A DNA stretch of 64,000 bases from Haematospirillum jordaniae (GTDB lineage: Bacteria; Pseudomonadota; Alphaproteobacteria; Rhodospirillales; Rhodospirillaceae), in contig NZ_CP014525.1 in NCBI RefSeq assembly GCF_001611975.1, forward strand, positions 1,790,001 to 1,854,000, read 5' to 3'. Below are positions 42,501 to 50,195 of the stretch, piece by piece. A program made the translations under genes and the position numbers. Position 1 is the stretch's first letter. Every line of letters starts with the position of its first letter. Below the pieces are notes generated by a model. That model was not told the origin of the DNA, ran no database searches, and saw only the letters and a list, made by a program, of their open reading frames with translations.

Positions 42501-43068
42501 GGCGTAGGGGTTCCCCTGTACCGGGGGGGTAAAGGTCAATAATGCCACCCCGTACAGCATATTCCCCGGGTTCCATGACCTGTCCGGAGCGGGTGTAACC
42601 ATTGCGCACCAGATACCCCATCAGGGCATCGACATTCAGCCGTTTCCCGGCCAAGATACGGAAGACTGCACCATTAAAAACACGCTTGCCCGGCACCCGC
42701 TGGGTGACGGCAGCGACGGTTGTGATAACTAAACGCGGCTTGCCTAGGTGTGGTCCGGCCAGACGGGTCAAGGTGTCCGTGCGTTGTGCAGCAAGATCTG
42801 CGCTGGGTGAAACGCGATCATATGGCACGCAATCCCAAGCCGGGAAGACCAGAACATCTAGATCGGGGACGAAAAAACGAACCTCGGCGGCAAGGGTTGC
42901 CAACCTCACATCATCGCGGCAGATGTGCAGGACATCGCTGTATGCGTTGCCACGTGCAAGGTTTGACAGAAAAAGGGCATCGTATCCCTCGGGTAGACCG
43001 TGGACTGTTACCTGATGACCGGTACCAAGAGTTTCTATCCGTTGAAGGGCAAAGGAGAAATCAGTCAC
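39538..43068 (-). CDS. mfd: Transcription-repair coupling factor
   Basis: An 1176-residue SF2 translocase that removes stalled RNA polymerase and recruits UvrA. In order: UvrB-like N-terminal domains (residues 1 to about 350), the RNA-polymerase-interaction domain (about 500-570, VVHAEHGIGRYVGLENLDIG), the RecG-like motor with Walker A GDVGFGKTE, DEEQHFG and QLRGRVGRGKQRGYAYL, and the C-terminal D7/TRCF domain (ISLGIPVLLPEGYIKDLSVR). The start is GTG 43068, 3 bases after the sdhE stop. uvrA and recG lie in the same window. Complete. Confidence 0.97.
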   Translation of the reverse strand: MTDFSFALQRIETLGTGHQVTVHGLPEGYDALFLSNLARGNAYSDVLHICRDDVRLATLAAEVRFFVPDLDVLVFPAWDCVPYDRVSPSADLAAQRTDTLTRLAGPHLGKPRLVITTVAAVTQRVPGKRVFNGAVFRILAGKRLNVDALMGYLVRNGYTRSGQVMEPGEYAVRGGIIDLYPPGTGEPLRLDLFGDDVDTIRTFDPLTQRSTGNLDEVLLKPMSEVILTEDSIARFRTRYRELFGAPSKDDLLYEAVSAGRTVQGIEHWMPLFHDGLDTLFAYLPQALVTCDHQFEQAWEARIALIREYFDARISLNNLSDSVNGTVYHPIRPEWLFMEPDEFPRLLKTVPSLLFSPFAAPDVGSDCVDAGGRLGRDFADVRARHGENVYDAVQAHIGLEQGKGNRVVIAALSYGSRDRLTGVLRDHGVQHLSCPDDWEAACKQTVSSVPVVVLGLDHGFFGPGFVLLAEQDILGDRLARPSTRKRQGKADAFIRDASALAEGDLVVHAEHGIGRYVGLENLDIGGAAHDCLCLVYDGGDKLFVPVENIDVLTRYGSEQGGVSLDRLGSPAWQSRKAQLKQRIRDMADQLIQVAAQRQLRDADVLTVPDGLFDEFCARFPYAETDDQLKAIADTLDDMAKGQPMDRLVCGDVGFGKTEVALRAAFVAAMSGTQVAVVVPTTLLARQHYQNFIERFRDMPVRIAQLSRLVSAKDAARVREELEKGTLDIVIGTHAVVSKSVKFQRLGLLIVDEEQHFGVAHKEQLKQLKADVHVLTLSATPIPRTLQLALTGVRELSLIATPPVDRLTVRTFVMPFDGVVIREAILRERYRGGQSFFVCPRLADIDKAVEQLKVLVPEVRTIVAHGQMSAGRLEEVMKSFADGDYDILVATNIIESGLDMPRVNTIIIHRADMFGLSQLYQLRGRVGRGKQRGYAYLTLPPGRILAPAAEKRLTVMQTLDTLGAGFSLASHDMDIRGAGNLLGDEQSGHIKEVGIELYQTLLQEAVAAARKGGGSSGEESRDSGWSPQISLGIPVLLPEGYIKDLSVRLGLYRRIAELQTPDEIENLMSELVDRFGPLPPEARNLLSVVGIRQLCLRAHMEKVDAGPKGAVLTLRGNTFPNPEGLVRFISQNIALVKVRPDHKIVYVRHWPMPEDRMAGLYQLMENLAKVAEEVTACL

Positions 43069-43071
43069 TGT

Positions 43072-43332
43072 CTACACGAATCCGTCATAGGGTTTGAAGG
43101 TGGCCAGCATATGGAAAACATCATGATCATGCTGTTCAGGGACCGGCTTGCGGCCAATCACCCAGTCCATGATATCCATATCCAGCTCATCCAACAGGCT
43201 TTCAAGCCGATCGAGCTGGGGCACATCCAGCTCACTGATGCGGGCTGCAACAAAGCCGCCAATCATAAGATCAGCCTCTTTCATGCCTCGGTGGGAAGCC
43301 CTGTAAAGGATTTTCCTGCGACGCTCATCCAT
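43072..43332 (-). CDS. sdhE: FAD assembly factor SdhE (succinate dehydrogenase assembly factor 2)
   Basis: An 86-residue protein with the diagnostic RGMKE at residues 15-19 (YRASHRGMKEADLMIGGF). It is known to promote covalent FAD attachment to the succinate dehydrogenase flavoprotein. The open frame reaches 43485, but the extra part (many Cys and Arg residues) is unlike the family and runs under recG. ATG 43332, with GGGGAAGG about 13 bases upstream, is chosen. It precedes mfd by 3 bases, a pairing frequent in alphaproteobacteria together with the divergent recG. Confidence 0.92.
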   Translation of the reverse strand: MDERRRKILYRASHRGMKEADLMIGGFVAARISELDVPQLDRLESLLDELDMDIMDWVIGRKPVPEQHDHDVFHMLATFKPYDGFV

Positions 43333-43367
43333 GATAGGTGCACCTTCCCCGCGTTTTATGAGAAAAG

Positions 43368-43401
43368 AACAGGGGCTCTGGTATAGATCCTTTCCCCTGT
43401 T
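43368..43401. promoter_or_regulatory. Inverted repeat between divergent sdhE and recG
   Basis: AACAGGGG (43368-43375) and CCCCTGTT (43394-43401) are exact reverse complements separated by 18 bases that include TATAGAT, a possible + strand -10. The site lies in the 133-base divergent region and could bind a regulator of one or both genes. There is no T-run of terminator type. Confidence 0.4.
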
Positions 43402-43465
43402 GCGCAAAGACATTCTGCGGACAGAACAAGAACATTTTCTGCTACACGGAGAATAACGGTCCCCT

Positions 43466-45556
43466 ATGCGCCCGTCGATCCTCAATCCCCTGTTCTGCCC
43501 ATTGGATTCCCTACCCGGCTTGGGAAAGCGGCTGGCCCCGCTTTATGATCGGTTAACCGGCGGTGGCGGACACCTTGTTGACGCCCTGTGGCATTTCCCG
43601 ACCGGTATTATTGACCGGCGGGCATCACCAACGATCATGCAGGCAACCAACGGCAGCATTGCGACTCTTGACATCATTGTTGATAGTCACATTCCACCGG
43701 CAAGGGGAAGCCGTGCCCCTTGGCGCATACGCTGCCGGGACCGGAGTGGCTATATATCCATTACCTGGTTTCACCCCCGCAAGGAATGGCTGGAGAAATC
43801 CTTCCCCGTCGGTCAGCGGGTTATCGTATCAGGGAAAGTGGATGTATTTCATGATGAGCGCCAGATGGCCCACCCGGATCATGTGGTGCCTCCGTCACAG
43901 GCAGACAGCATCCGCATTGTAGAGCCGGTGTATCCCCTCTCTGCCGGAATTGTGAACAAGACAGCCACCAAAGTTGCCCGAACCGCCTTGGAGCGTACCC
44001 CAGAACTACCGGAGTGGATCAATCCACACCTTATCAATCAAAAGGGGTGGCCGCGCTGGAAGGATGCGCTGGGCACTGCCCATCACCCGCAAACAGAGGA
44101 CGACCTGTCATCTCTGGGGGCAGCGCGACAGAGACTTGCTTATGATGAACTTCTGGCAAACCAGCTGGCTCTGTTGCTTGTGCGCCGCGCCAATCGCAAG
44201 CGCACCGGGCGTGTCCTGCATGGAAACGGAAGCTTGCGCCGGGCTGTTGCAGCCGCCCTGCCCTTTTCGCTGACCCAAGCCCAGCAATGCGCTTTGGATG
44301 AAATATATGCCGACATGCAGGCGCCAGATCGTATGTTGAGATTGCTTCAAGGCGATGTCGGCAGCGGAAAGACGGTTGTCGGCCTTATGGCCATGCTGAA
44401 TGCTGTGGAGTGTGGTGCTCAGGCTGCCCTGATGGCACCGACTGAAATTTTGGCGCGCCAACATCTTGAAACCCTGTCTCCCTTGGCCAAGGCCTGTGGC
44501 ATACGGGTTGCCCTTTTGACAGGCCGCGACAAGGGAAAGCCGCGTGAAGCCATACTGCAGGATCTCAGAGACGGGGCCATTGCTATTATCATTGGTACCC
44601 ACGCCTTGTTCCAAGAGGATGTTGTGTTCCACGATCTTGGTCTTGCTGTGATTGATGAGCAGCATCGTTTTGGCGTGCAACAGCGCCTGATGTTGACGGG
44701 AAAAGGAAAAGCCGCTGATGTACTTGTCATGACGGCTACCCCCATTCCACGCACGCTGACGCTGACCCTTTATGGGGACATGGATGTCTCCCGGCTGGAA
44801 GGAAAACCGCCGGGGCGGAAGCCCGTCGACACACGTATTATCGGACGCAACCGCCTAGAGGAGGTAATTGCCGGGCTTGAGCGTGTACTGAATACAGGCG
44901 CCAAGGCTTATTGGGTATGTCCGCTGGTGGAAGAATCCGAAACCTCGGATCTGTCTGCAGCAGAGGAACGCTATGCACAGCTACAAGAGCATTTCGGGCA
45001 CAGGGTTGCCTTGGTGCATGGGCGCATGAAGGGTCCGGACAAGGATGCTGTCATGGAGGGGTTTGCCTCTGATCGCCACGACATACTGGTTGCAACCACG
45101 GTGATCGAGGTTGGTGTTAATGTTCCCACAGCCACACTGATGATTATCGAGCAAGCAGAACGCTTTGGTCTGGCGCAATTGCACCAGCTCCGGGGACGGA
45201 TCGGTCGGGGGGACAAGGCATCTGTCTGCCTGTTGTTGTATGGCCATCCCTTGTCGGAAACAGCACGCATGCGCCTCGAAACCATGCGCTCCACCGAAGA
45301 TGGATTTGTTATTGCTGAAGAAGACCTCCGCTTACGGGGCGGTGGAGAAATCCTAGGTCTTCGCCAAAGTGGAATGCCGGAATTTCGCACTGCAGATCTT
45401 GCTGTACACGGTGAGCTTCTGGCTACAGCCCGCGATGATGCCCGTTATATCATGGAAATGGATCCAGAGCTGGCAACGCCACGTGGTGAAGCCCTGCGTA
45501 TCTTGCTGTATCTTTTTGAAAGGGATGCCGCCGTAAGGACATTGCAGTCTGGATAA
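43466..45556 (+). CDS. recG: ATP-dependent DNA helicase RecG
   Basis: A 696-residue SF2 helicase that remodels stalled replication forks. It has an N-terminal OB-fold wedge domain (residues about 50-155), then motor domains: Walker A LLQGDVGSGKTVVG, MAPTEILARQH, DEQHRFGVQQR, TATPIPRTL, VATTVIEVGVNVPTAT and QLRGRIGRGDKASVC. The C-terminal TRG-type hairpin (RLRGGGEILGLRQSGMPEF) is present. It is divergent from sdhE-mfd and followed 27 bases downstream by a ferredoxin gene. ATG 43466 follows CGGAGAATAACGG. Complete. Confidence 0.97.
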   Translation: MRPSILNPLFCPLDSLPGLGKRLAPLYDRLTGGGGHLVDALWHFPTGIIDRRASPTIMQATNGSIATLDIIVDSHIPPARGSRAPWRIRCRDRSGYISITWFHPRKEWLEKSFPVGQRVIVSGKVDVFHDERQMAHPDHVVPPSQADSIRIVEPVYPLSAGIVNKTATKVARTALERTPELPEWINPHLINQKGWPRWKDALGTAHHPQTEDDLSSLGAARQRLAYDELLANQLALLLVRRANRKRTGRVLHGNGSLRRAVAAALPFSLTQAQQCALDEIYADMQAPDRMLRLLQGDVGSGKTVVGLMAMLNAVECGAQAALMAPTEILARQHLETLSPLAKACGIRVALLTGRDKGKPREAILQDLRDGAIAIIIGTHALFQEDVVFHDLGLAVIDEQHRFGVQQRLMLTGKGKAADVLVMTATPIPRTLTLTLYGDMDVSRLEGKPPGRKPVDTRIIGRNRLEEVIAGLERVLNTGAKAYWVCPLVEESETSDLSAAEERYAQLQEHFGHRVALVHGRMKGPDKDAVMEGFASDRHDILVATTVIEVGVNVPTATLMIIEQAERFGLAQLHQLRGRIGRGDKASVCLLLYGHPLSETARMRLETMRSTEDGFVIAEEDLRLRGGGEILGLRQSGMPEFRTADLAVHGELLATARDDARYIMEMDPELATPRGEALRILLYLFERDAAVRTLQSG

Positions 45557-45583
45557 CTGTTGCAGGAGGGAAATACCGTCACC

Positions 45584-45886
45584 ATGAATGATGAGGATCC
45601 AACCACAATAGAAGTTCTGGTATGCCTGAACCGCCGTTACGGGGAGATGCAGAAAAGCTGTTCAGCCAGTGGTGCGGAGCTTGTCCTCTCTGCCCTGAAA
45701 GATGCCATTGAGAATGACCCCCTTCTTGCTGACCGCGTAGAGGTAAGCGGTTCCCCCTGTATGGGGCGCTGTGTCTACGGACCCAATGTTCGCATTGTCG
45801 GCCATAATATGTGGAGCGAAGTTTCTCCCGGTGATCTGGGAGAAATTATGGCCGCGTTGCGGACTCTCGGCGGGCATCAGTCGTAA
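45584..45886 (+). CDS. Thioredoxin-like [2Fe-2S] ferredoxin
   Basis: A 100-residue protein with four cysteines at 14, 26, 59 and 63 (VLVCLNRRYGEMQKSC, then GSPCMGRC), the C-x11-C...C-x3-C arrangement of thioredoxin-like 2Fe-2S ferredoxins related to the NuoE fold. There is no signal peptide. The frame opens at TTG 45560, but GGAGGG (45565-45570) lies inside that extension, so ATG 45584 is chosen, with a rather long spacing. It follows recG closely. Its 3' end overlaps the convergent tag gene by 10 bases. Redox partners are unknown. Confidence 0.82.
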   Translation: MNDEDPTTIEVLVCLNRRYGEMQKSCSASGAELVLSALKDAIENDPLLADRVEVSGSPCMGRCVYGPNVRIVGHNMWSEVSPGDLGEIMAALRTLGGHQS

Positions 45887-46437
45887 GAAAATCCATGTTC
45901 CATGGCTTTTCTCCATGGAGGGTTCGCAGCAAGAATGCGAGTATAAACGGGACATTGCGCGTGGTGTGCGCCGGGGAGCCAACCCGTTGACATCAGAAAC
46001 TCCTTGACGATTTCCGGCCCGGTAAAACGGAATGTTCGTCGAAAGACCCGAACCCAGTCTTTATGAACCAAGGGGTGGTGAGCATCTATCCAATTGGCAA
46101 GACTTCCATATTCGGCTTTTAAACACATCAGAATGCGAGCATTCTCAAGTATAGCCTTTACTTTTCTTCTGTTGCGTATAATGCCGGGATTTTGAAGAAG
46201 CAATGGCACAGCTTCGTCATTCCAGCTGGCCAAGATATGCGGATCAAAACCGGCGAATGCTTCCTTCAGGGATGCACGACGCTTGAGGATCAACTCCCAC
46301 GACAAGCCAGCTTGGAAGATCTCCAAGGACAGTCGCTCCAGCAACGCTTGATCATCCCGCAAGGGGAAGCCATATTCGCTTTCGTGATAAGCGTGATGCA
46401 CCGGATGTCCCGGAGCCAAGTCGCAGTACCAGCTCAC
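45877..46437 (-). CDS. tag: DNA-3-methyladenine glycosylase I
   Basis: A 186-residue helix-hairpin-helix-type glycosylase that removes 3-methyladenine from DNA. Family landmarks are AYHESEYGFPLRDDQALLERLSLEIFQAGLSWELILKRR, GIIRNRRKVKAILENA and the FRFTGPEIVKEFLMSTGW region. Zinc-ligand candidates Cys5, one of the His residues in PGAHHAQC, and that Cys are present. GTG 46437 is chosen because it places Cys5 where E. coli Tag has Cys4; TTG 46473 would add 12 unlike residues and overlap mce. It is the last gene of the nuo-to-mce run, 22 bases after mce, where relatives often carry a different gene. Confidence 0.9.
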   Translation of the reverse strand: MSWYCDLAPGHPVHHAYHESEYGFPLRDDQALLERLSLEIFQAGLSWELILKRRASLKEAFAGFDPHILASWNDEAVPLLLQNPGIIRNRRKVKAILENARILMCLKAEYGSLANWIDAHHPLVHKDWVRVFRRTFRFTGPEIVKEFLMSTGWLPGAHHAQCPVYTRILAANPPWRKAMEHGFSYD

Positions 46438-46459
46438 CGTGTCCTGTTCTCCGTTGGGA

Positions 46460-46864
46460 TCAGGCCTGTTCAAGCTCTATCAAGGTGCCAAATGCATCCT
46501 TGGGGTGGAGAAATAAAACCGGCTTCCCGTGAGCTCCTGTTTTTGGGTCTCCACTTCCGAGAATACGCATCCCCTGTGCTTTCAGGTGCCTGCTTGCCGC
46601 CAACAGATCCCGGACCTCATAACACATATGGTGCATGCCCCCTTCGGGATGGTCAGTCAGAAAGCCTCTGATGGGGCTTTCATCTCCCAAAGGGTGCAAA
46701 AGCTCAACCCTGGTATTGGGAAGTTCGACAAAAACAACGCTTACCCCATGGTCCGTCAAATGAAGGGGCGCAGCAACAGAGGCACCCATTGCATCCTGAT
46801 AAAAGCGGGAGGCTTTTTCCAGATCCGGCACGACAAGAGCAACATGGTTAAGGCGCCCGATCAT
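46460..46864 (-). CDS. mce: Methylmalonyl-CoA epimerase
   Basis: A 134-residue vicinal-oxygen-chelate protein with two beta-alpha-beta-beta-beta modules. Metal-binding residues are seen in LNHVALVVPDLE (His7), GGMHHMCYEV and the final GTLIELEQ glutamate. It interconverts (R)- and (S)-methylmalonyl-CoA in propionate metabolism. GGAGGAGAG lies just upstream of ATG 46864. It is 30 bases after rnj, the usual rnj-mce order in alphaproteobacteria. The mutase genes are not in the window. Confidence 0.94.
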   Translation of the reverse strand: MIGRLNHVALVVPDLEKASRFYQDAMGASVAAPLHLTDHGVSVVFVELPNTRVELLHPLGDESPIRGFLTDHPEGGMHHMCYEVRDLLAASRHLKAQGMRILGSGDPKTGAHGKPVLFLHPKDAFGTLIELEQA

Positions 46865-46894
46865 ACCATCTCTCCTCCCCCGCTTACACGAATC

Positions 46895-48592
46895 CTAAAG
46901 CCTTACAAGATGCACGTCAGTCAAAGGTTTCCGCCCTTGATCCTGATTCATGACACGGCGCACAGCACGCCGGACTGCTTCGCGGACCGTATCATCATTT
47001 TTGCGATCACGCGGGTCGAGGTCACCAACAGCATCCGTTACCGCATCGGCAAGACCGACCCCCTGTGGCTCGTCATCATCATCGGGGGTAAACAGGCCAT
47101 GCGTAGTGACAAGCGGTGGTGCTAGAACCTGGCCCTTGTGATCAAGGACTAAAGTAATGACAGCGGCCCCATTGACCATCATTTTCTTGCGGTCCCGCAA
47201 CACCGGGCTGTCCATGGGAACGATGCGATCCCCCTCCAGGGTAAGACGCCCCACAGGCACAGAAGCAAAAACATGAGGATTATCTGATGATGTCAGATCA
47301 AGAACCTGTCCATTATCGAGGACAACAGCCTTCCGTGCCCCATGATCAATGGCAAAATCCGCATGAACCTGCAGGTGGCGACGCTCTCCGTGCACGGGTA
47401 CAACAACTGTTGGCCGAAGCAGGCGGTACAGTTCCCCAACCTCATCTTGGGATGGGTGGCCGGACACATGAATAAAGGCCTCCCGATCTGTCAGAACATC
47501 GACCCCTGACCGCACAAGGCGGTTCTGCAGACGGAAAATAGCTTTCTCGTTGCCGGGAATAACCCGTGATGAGAACAGAACCACATCGCCCCGCCCCAAT
47601 GTAACGTGAGGATGATGCCCCCAAGCGATGCGTGCCATGGCAGCACGGGATTCACCTTGGGATCCTGTGCATAGATACAAGACCTGACGTGCCGGCAAAT
47701 CCGCTGCATCATCAGCCTCAAGAAGCGGGCCAATATCGCCGATATAGCCTGTGGAACGGGCTGTATCGACCATGCGCCACAGGGATCGCCCCACCAAGCA
47801 AACCTGCCTTCCGTTGGCACGCGCTGCCTTCACGATACTTTCAACACGGGCAATATTGGAGGCAAAGCAGCACACGGCCACACGCCCGTCAAAACGTCCC
47901 AGCATATCAACAAGACTGCGACGAACATCCCCTTCCGAGCCAGAACGACCCTTGTTAAGAATATTAGTGCTGTCGCTGACACAGGCTGCAATACCCTCAT
48001 CACCAATAGCCCGAAGCCGGTCATAGTCGACCGTGCTGCCAACCATTGGCTCGGGGTCTAGCTTCCAGTCCCCAGTATGGTAGATATTGCCATGCGCTGT
48101 ACGAATAACAAGACCATTTGGCTCAGGAATGGAGTGAGTAAACGACACAAACTCCACATTGAACGGGCCAATGTCTACCCGCCCACCAAGCGGGACGACG
48201 TGAACCGGCACTTCACCACCCAGACCCTCTTCCTTCAGTTTATGCCTAAGAAATTCCGCAGCAAACGGCGTTGCATAAACCGGACACCGCAAATCGGGCC
48301 ACAAATAGGCAACCGCGCCTATATGGTCTTCGTGTGCATGGGTGATCACGATACCGGCAAGATCAGCCGCATTCTCTTCCAGAAAAGAATGATCCGGCAT
48401 GACAACATCGACACCGGGTATCTGATCATCGCCAAAAGTAACACCCATGTCTACGGCCAGCCACCGCCCTTGGCAACCGTAGACATTGAGATTCATACCA
48501 ATTTCACCGGTTCCCCCCAAAGGAATGAAGACAAGCCGGTCTTTCGGGGCTTTGGTAAGACGGGGCAGCGTTGCAGTATCAACAGCAGTCAT
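46895..48592 (-). CDS. rnj: Ribonuclease J
   Basis: A 565-residue MBL/beta-CASP ribonuclease with 5'-3' exonuclease and endonuclease roles in RNA decay and rRNA maturation. The zinc motif HAHEDH is at residues 85-90, followed by VEFVSFTHSIPEPNG and TGDWKLD; the beta-CASP part has SRVIPGNE and HVSGHPSQDE, then VPVHGERRHL. Its start overlaps the coaX stop as ATGA. The coaX-rnj-mce order is shared with other alphaproteobacteria. Alphaproteobacteria typically have this single RNase J beside RNase E. Confidence 0.96.
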   Translation of the reverse strand: MTAVDTATLPRLTKAPKDRLVFIPLGGTGEIGMNLNVYGCQGRWLAVDMGVTFGDDQIPGVDVVMPDHSFLEENAADLAGIVITHAHEDHIGAVAYLWPDLRCPVYATPFAAEFLRHKLKEEGLGGEVPVHVVPLGGRVDIGPFNVEFVSFTHSIPEPNGLVIRTAHGNIYHTGDWKLDPEPMVGSTVDYDRLRAIGDEGIAACVSDSTNILNKGRSGSEGDVRRSLVDMLGRFDGRVAVCCFASNIARVESIVKAARANGRQVCLVGRSLWRMVDTARSTGYIGDIGPLLEADDAADLPARQVLYLCTGSQGESRAAMARIAWGHHPHVTLGRGDVVLFSSRVIPGNEKAIFRLQNRLVRSGVDVLTDREAFIHVSGHPSQDEVGELYRLLRPTVVVPVHGERRHLQVHADFAIDHGARKAVVLDNGQVLDLTSSDNPHVFASVPVGRLTLEGDRIVPMDSPVLRDRKKMMVNGAAVITLVLDHKGQVLAPPLVTTHGLFTPDDDDEPQGVGLADAVTDAVGDLDPRDRKNDDTVREAVRRAVRRVMNQDQGRKPLTDVHLVRL

Positions 48593-49380
48593 GCGCGTTT
48601 CAATTTTTCTTCCGTAATGTTGCGTCGATAAATCTCGACAAGCCCTCGCAGGGTTAAATCACTGTCAAGATGATGAATAACATCGGTCGCTTCTGCAAAC
48701 AGGGGAGCCAGTCCACCAGTCGCAACGACCGTCATTGGTTCGCCAAATTCCTTGGATATCCTGCTGACCAAGCCTTCGATCAAGCCCACGTAGCCCCAGT
48801 ATACTCCTGACTTCATGGCAGGAACAGTTGCCTTGCCAATAACGGACAAGGGGCGGCCAACTGCCACTCGCGGGAGTTGGGCGGCAGCCATGTGCAAGGC
48901 CTCCAGAGATAGATTGATACCCGGGCAAATACAGCCACCATGATAGTTCCCTTGACGGTCGACGACATCAAAGGTGGTTGCCGTTCCAAAGTCAATCACA
49001 ACAAGGGAACCCTTGTATCTGGTATGTGCCGCTATGGCATTGACGAGACGGTCCGCTCCCACTTCCTCCGGTCGATCAAGCATGATTTGCAGATCAAGCC
49101 GGACCCCAGGCTCGCCTATAACCAGAGGTTCCGTATGAAAATACGTACGACACAGGGTCTTCAGCGCAAAGACATTGGCCGGAACAACCGAGGCCATGAC
49201 AGCGGCAGAAATATCTTGGGGATTTAACCCCTTCAGTTGCATAAGCTGGGTCAACCAGACCCCGTATTCATCGGCTGTACAGTCTGAACGGGTAGAAGAG
49301 CGCCATTCTCCCATGGCTTTCTCACCGTCATAAACAGCAAAAACAATGTTGGTATTGCCGGAGTCGATAACCAGAAGCAT
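48589..49380 (-). CDS. coaX: Type III pantothenate kinase
   Basis: A 263-residue ASKHA-fold kinase performing the first step of coenzyme A synthesis. The phosphate-binding MLLVIDSGNTN has Asp6. The pantothenate-binding GADRLVNAIAAH and the VIDFGTATTFDVVD motif are present, with GGCICPGINLSLEALH and a late VATGGLAPL. It is not sensitive to CoA feedback in characterised family members. It lies 40 bases after birA and is coupled to rnj by a four-base overlap. coaD in the same window completes part of the pathway. Confidence 0.95.
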   Translation of the reverse strand: MLLVIDSGNTNIVFAVYDGEKAMGEWRSSTRSDCTADEYGVWLTQLMQLKGLNPQDISAAVMASVVPANVFALKTLCRTYFHTEPLVIGEPGVRLDLQIMLDRPEEVGADRLVNAIAAHTRYKGSLVVIDFGTATTFDVVDRQGNYHGGCICPGINLSLEALHMAAAQLPRVAVGRPLSVIGKATVPAMKSGVYWGYVGLIEGLVSRISKEFGEPMTVVATGGLAPLFAEATDVIHHLDSDLTLRGLVEIYRRNITEEKLKRA

Positions 49381-49420
49381 TCCGCATAGATCCCAAATTC
49401 AAAGAATTCTGTGCCAGATC

Positions 49421-50170
49421 TCAACCAAAGAAAATATCAGCGGCAAAAATGCGATGTTGTCCCGACTCATTATGCAGCACAAGGGCACCGTCTGCATCGA
49501 GATCAGAAAAAATACCGCAAACCGATGACCCATCCGGAAGGTTTGCCACCACACGACCACCCAAGCCACATGCCTTGGCTTTCCATGCCCGAAGGATGGG
49601 AGCAAACCCCTCCCCTCTCCACTGCTGAAGTCTGCTGTACAGGGCATGGCAGAAAAAAGAAGCAACATCAAGAACAGAAACAGAGACGCCTTGTTCGGCA
49701 AGACTCGTGACAGGGTAGTTTGTGGGGATGACCTGTGGTCGATGCAGCACGTTTATCCCAACCCCCACAATGATCCATGATTCATCCGCTTCCAGTAGGA
49801 TACCAGACACCTTTGCCCCGGAAACAAGCACATCGTTTGGCCATTTAAGTGTCACATCCAGTGACGGAGCCATGCTGGAAAAAGCGTCCGAAAGAGCCAA
49901 TGCCGCGATAAAGGATAATGATGCGCTATCAGCCACCCCTTGTGCAGATTGCTGTAAGCGAACAGACAGAAATAGGTTTCCTTCCGGGCTTTCCCACGAG
50001 CGGCCACGTCGGCCACGCCCGGCAGTCTGGGAACCGGCAACGATGACAAATCCCTCGCCCGGATCACTGTTCCGTCGGCGCTTTATTTCTTCGTTTGTAC
50101 TATCCGTTTCACGCAGGAAAACGAGGCGCCACCCTTTAGGTAGCGCCTCGCCCCTATGTTCGAGGAACAT
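49421..50170 (-). CDS. birA: Biotin-[acetyl-CoA carboxylase] ligase
   Basis: A 249-residue class I biotin-protein ligase without an N-terminal DNA-binding domain, so it should not act as a repressor. Motifs are FLRETDSTNEE, the biotinyl-AMP loop GRGRRGRSW, KWPNDVLV and GVGINVLHRP; a small C-terminal SH3-like domain follows (GLGGRVVANLPDGSSVCGIF). The frame reaches TTG 50188, but ATG 50170 is preferred. It lies 26 bases after nuoN and is part of the nuo transcript, as in many alphaproteobacteria. Confidence 0.92.
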   Translation of the reverse strand: MFLEHRGEALPKGWRLVFLRETDSTNEEIKRRRNSDPGEGFVIVAGSQTAGRGRRGRSWESPEGNLFLSVRLQQSAQGVADSASLSFIAALALSDAFSSMAPSLDVTLKWPNDVLVSGAKVSGILLEADESWIIVGVGINVLHRPQVIPTNYPVTSLAEQGVSVSVLDVASFFCHALYSRLQQWRGEGFAPILRAWKAKACGLGGRVVANLPDGSSVCGIFSDLDADGALVLHNESGQHRIFAADIFFG

Positions 50171-50195
50171 ATCCGGTACGTAAATCAACAGAAGA

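Noticed and set aside
43333..43485. N-terminal extension of sdhE with many cysteines
   Set aside because: It would run under the recG start, has no similarity to SdhE, and ATG 43332 gives the exact family length.
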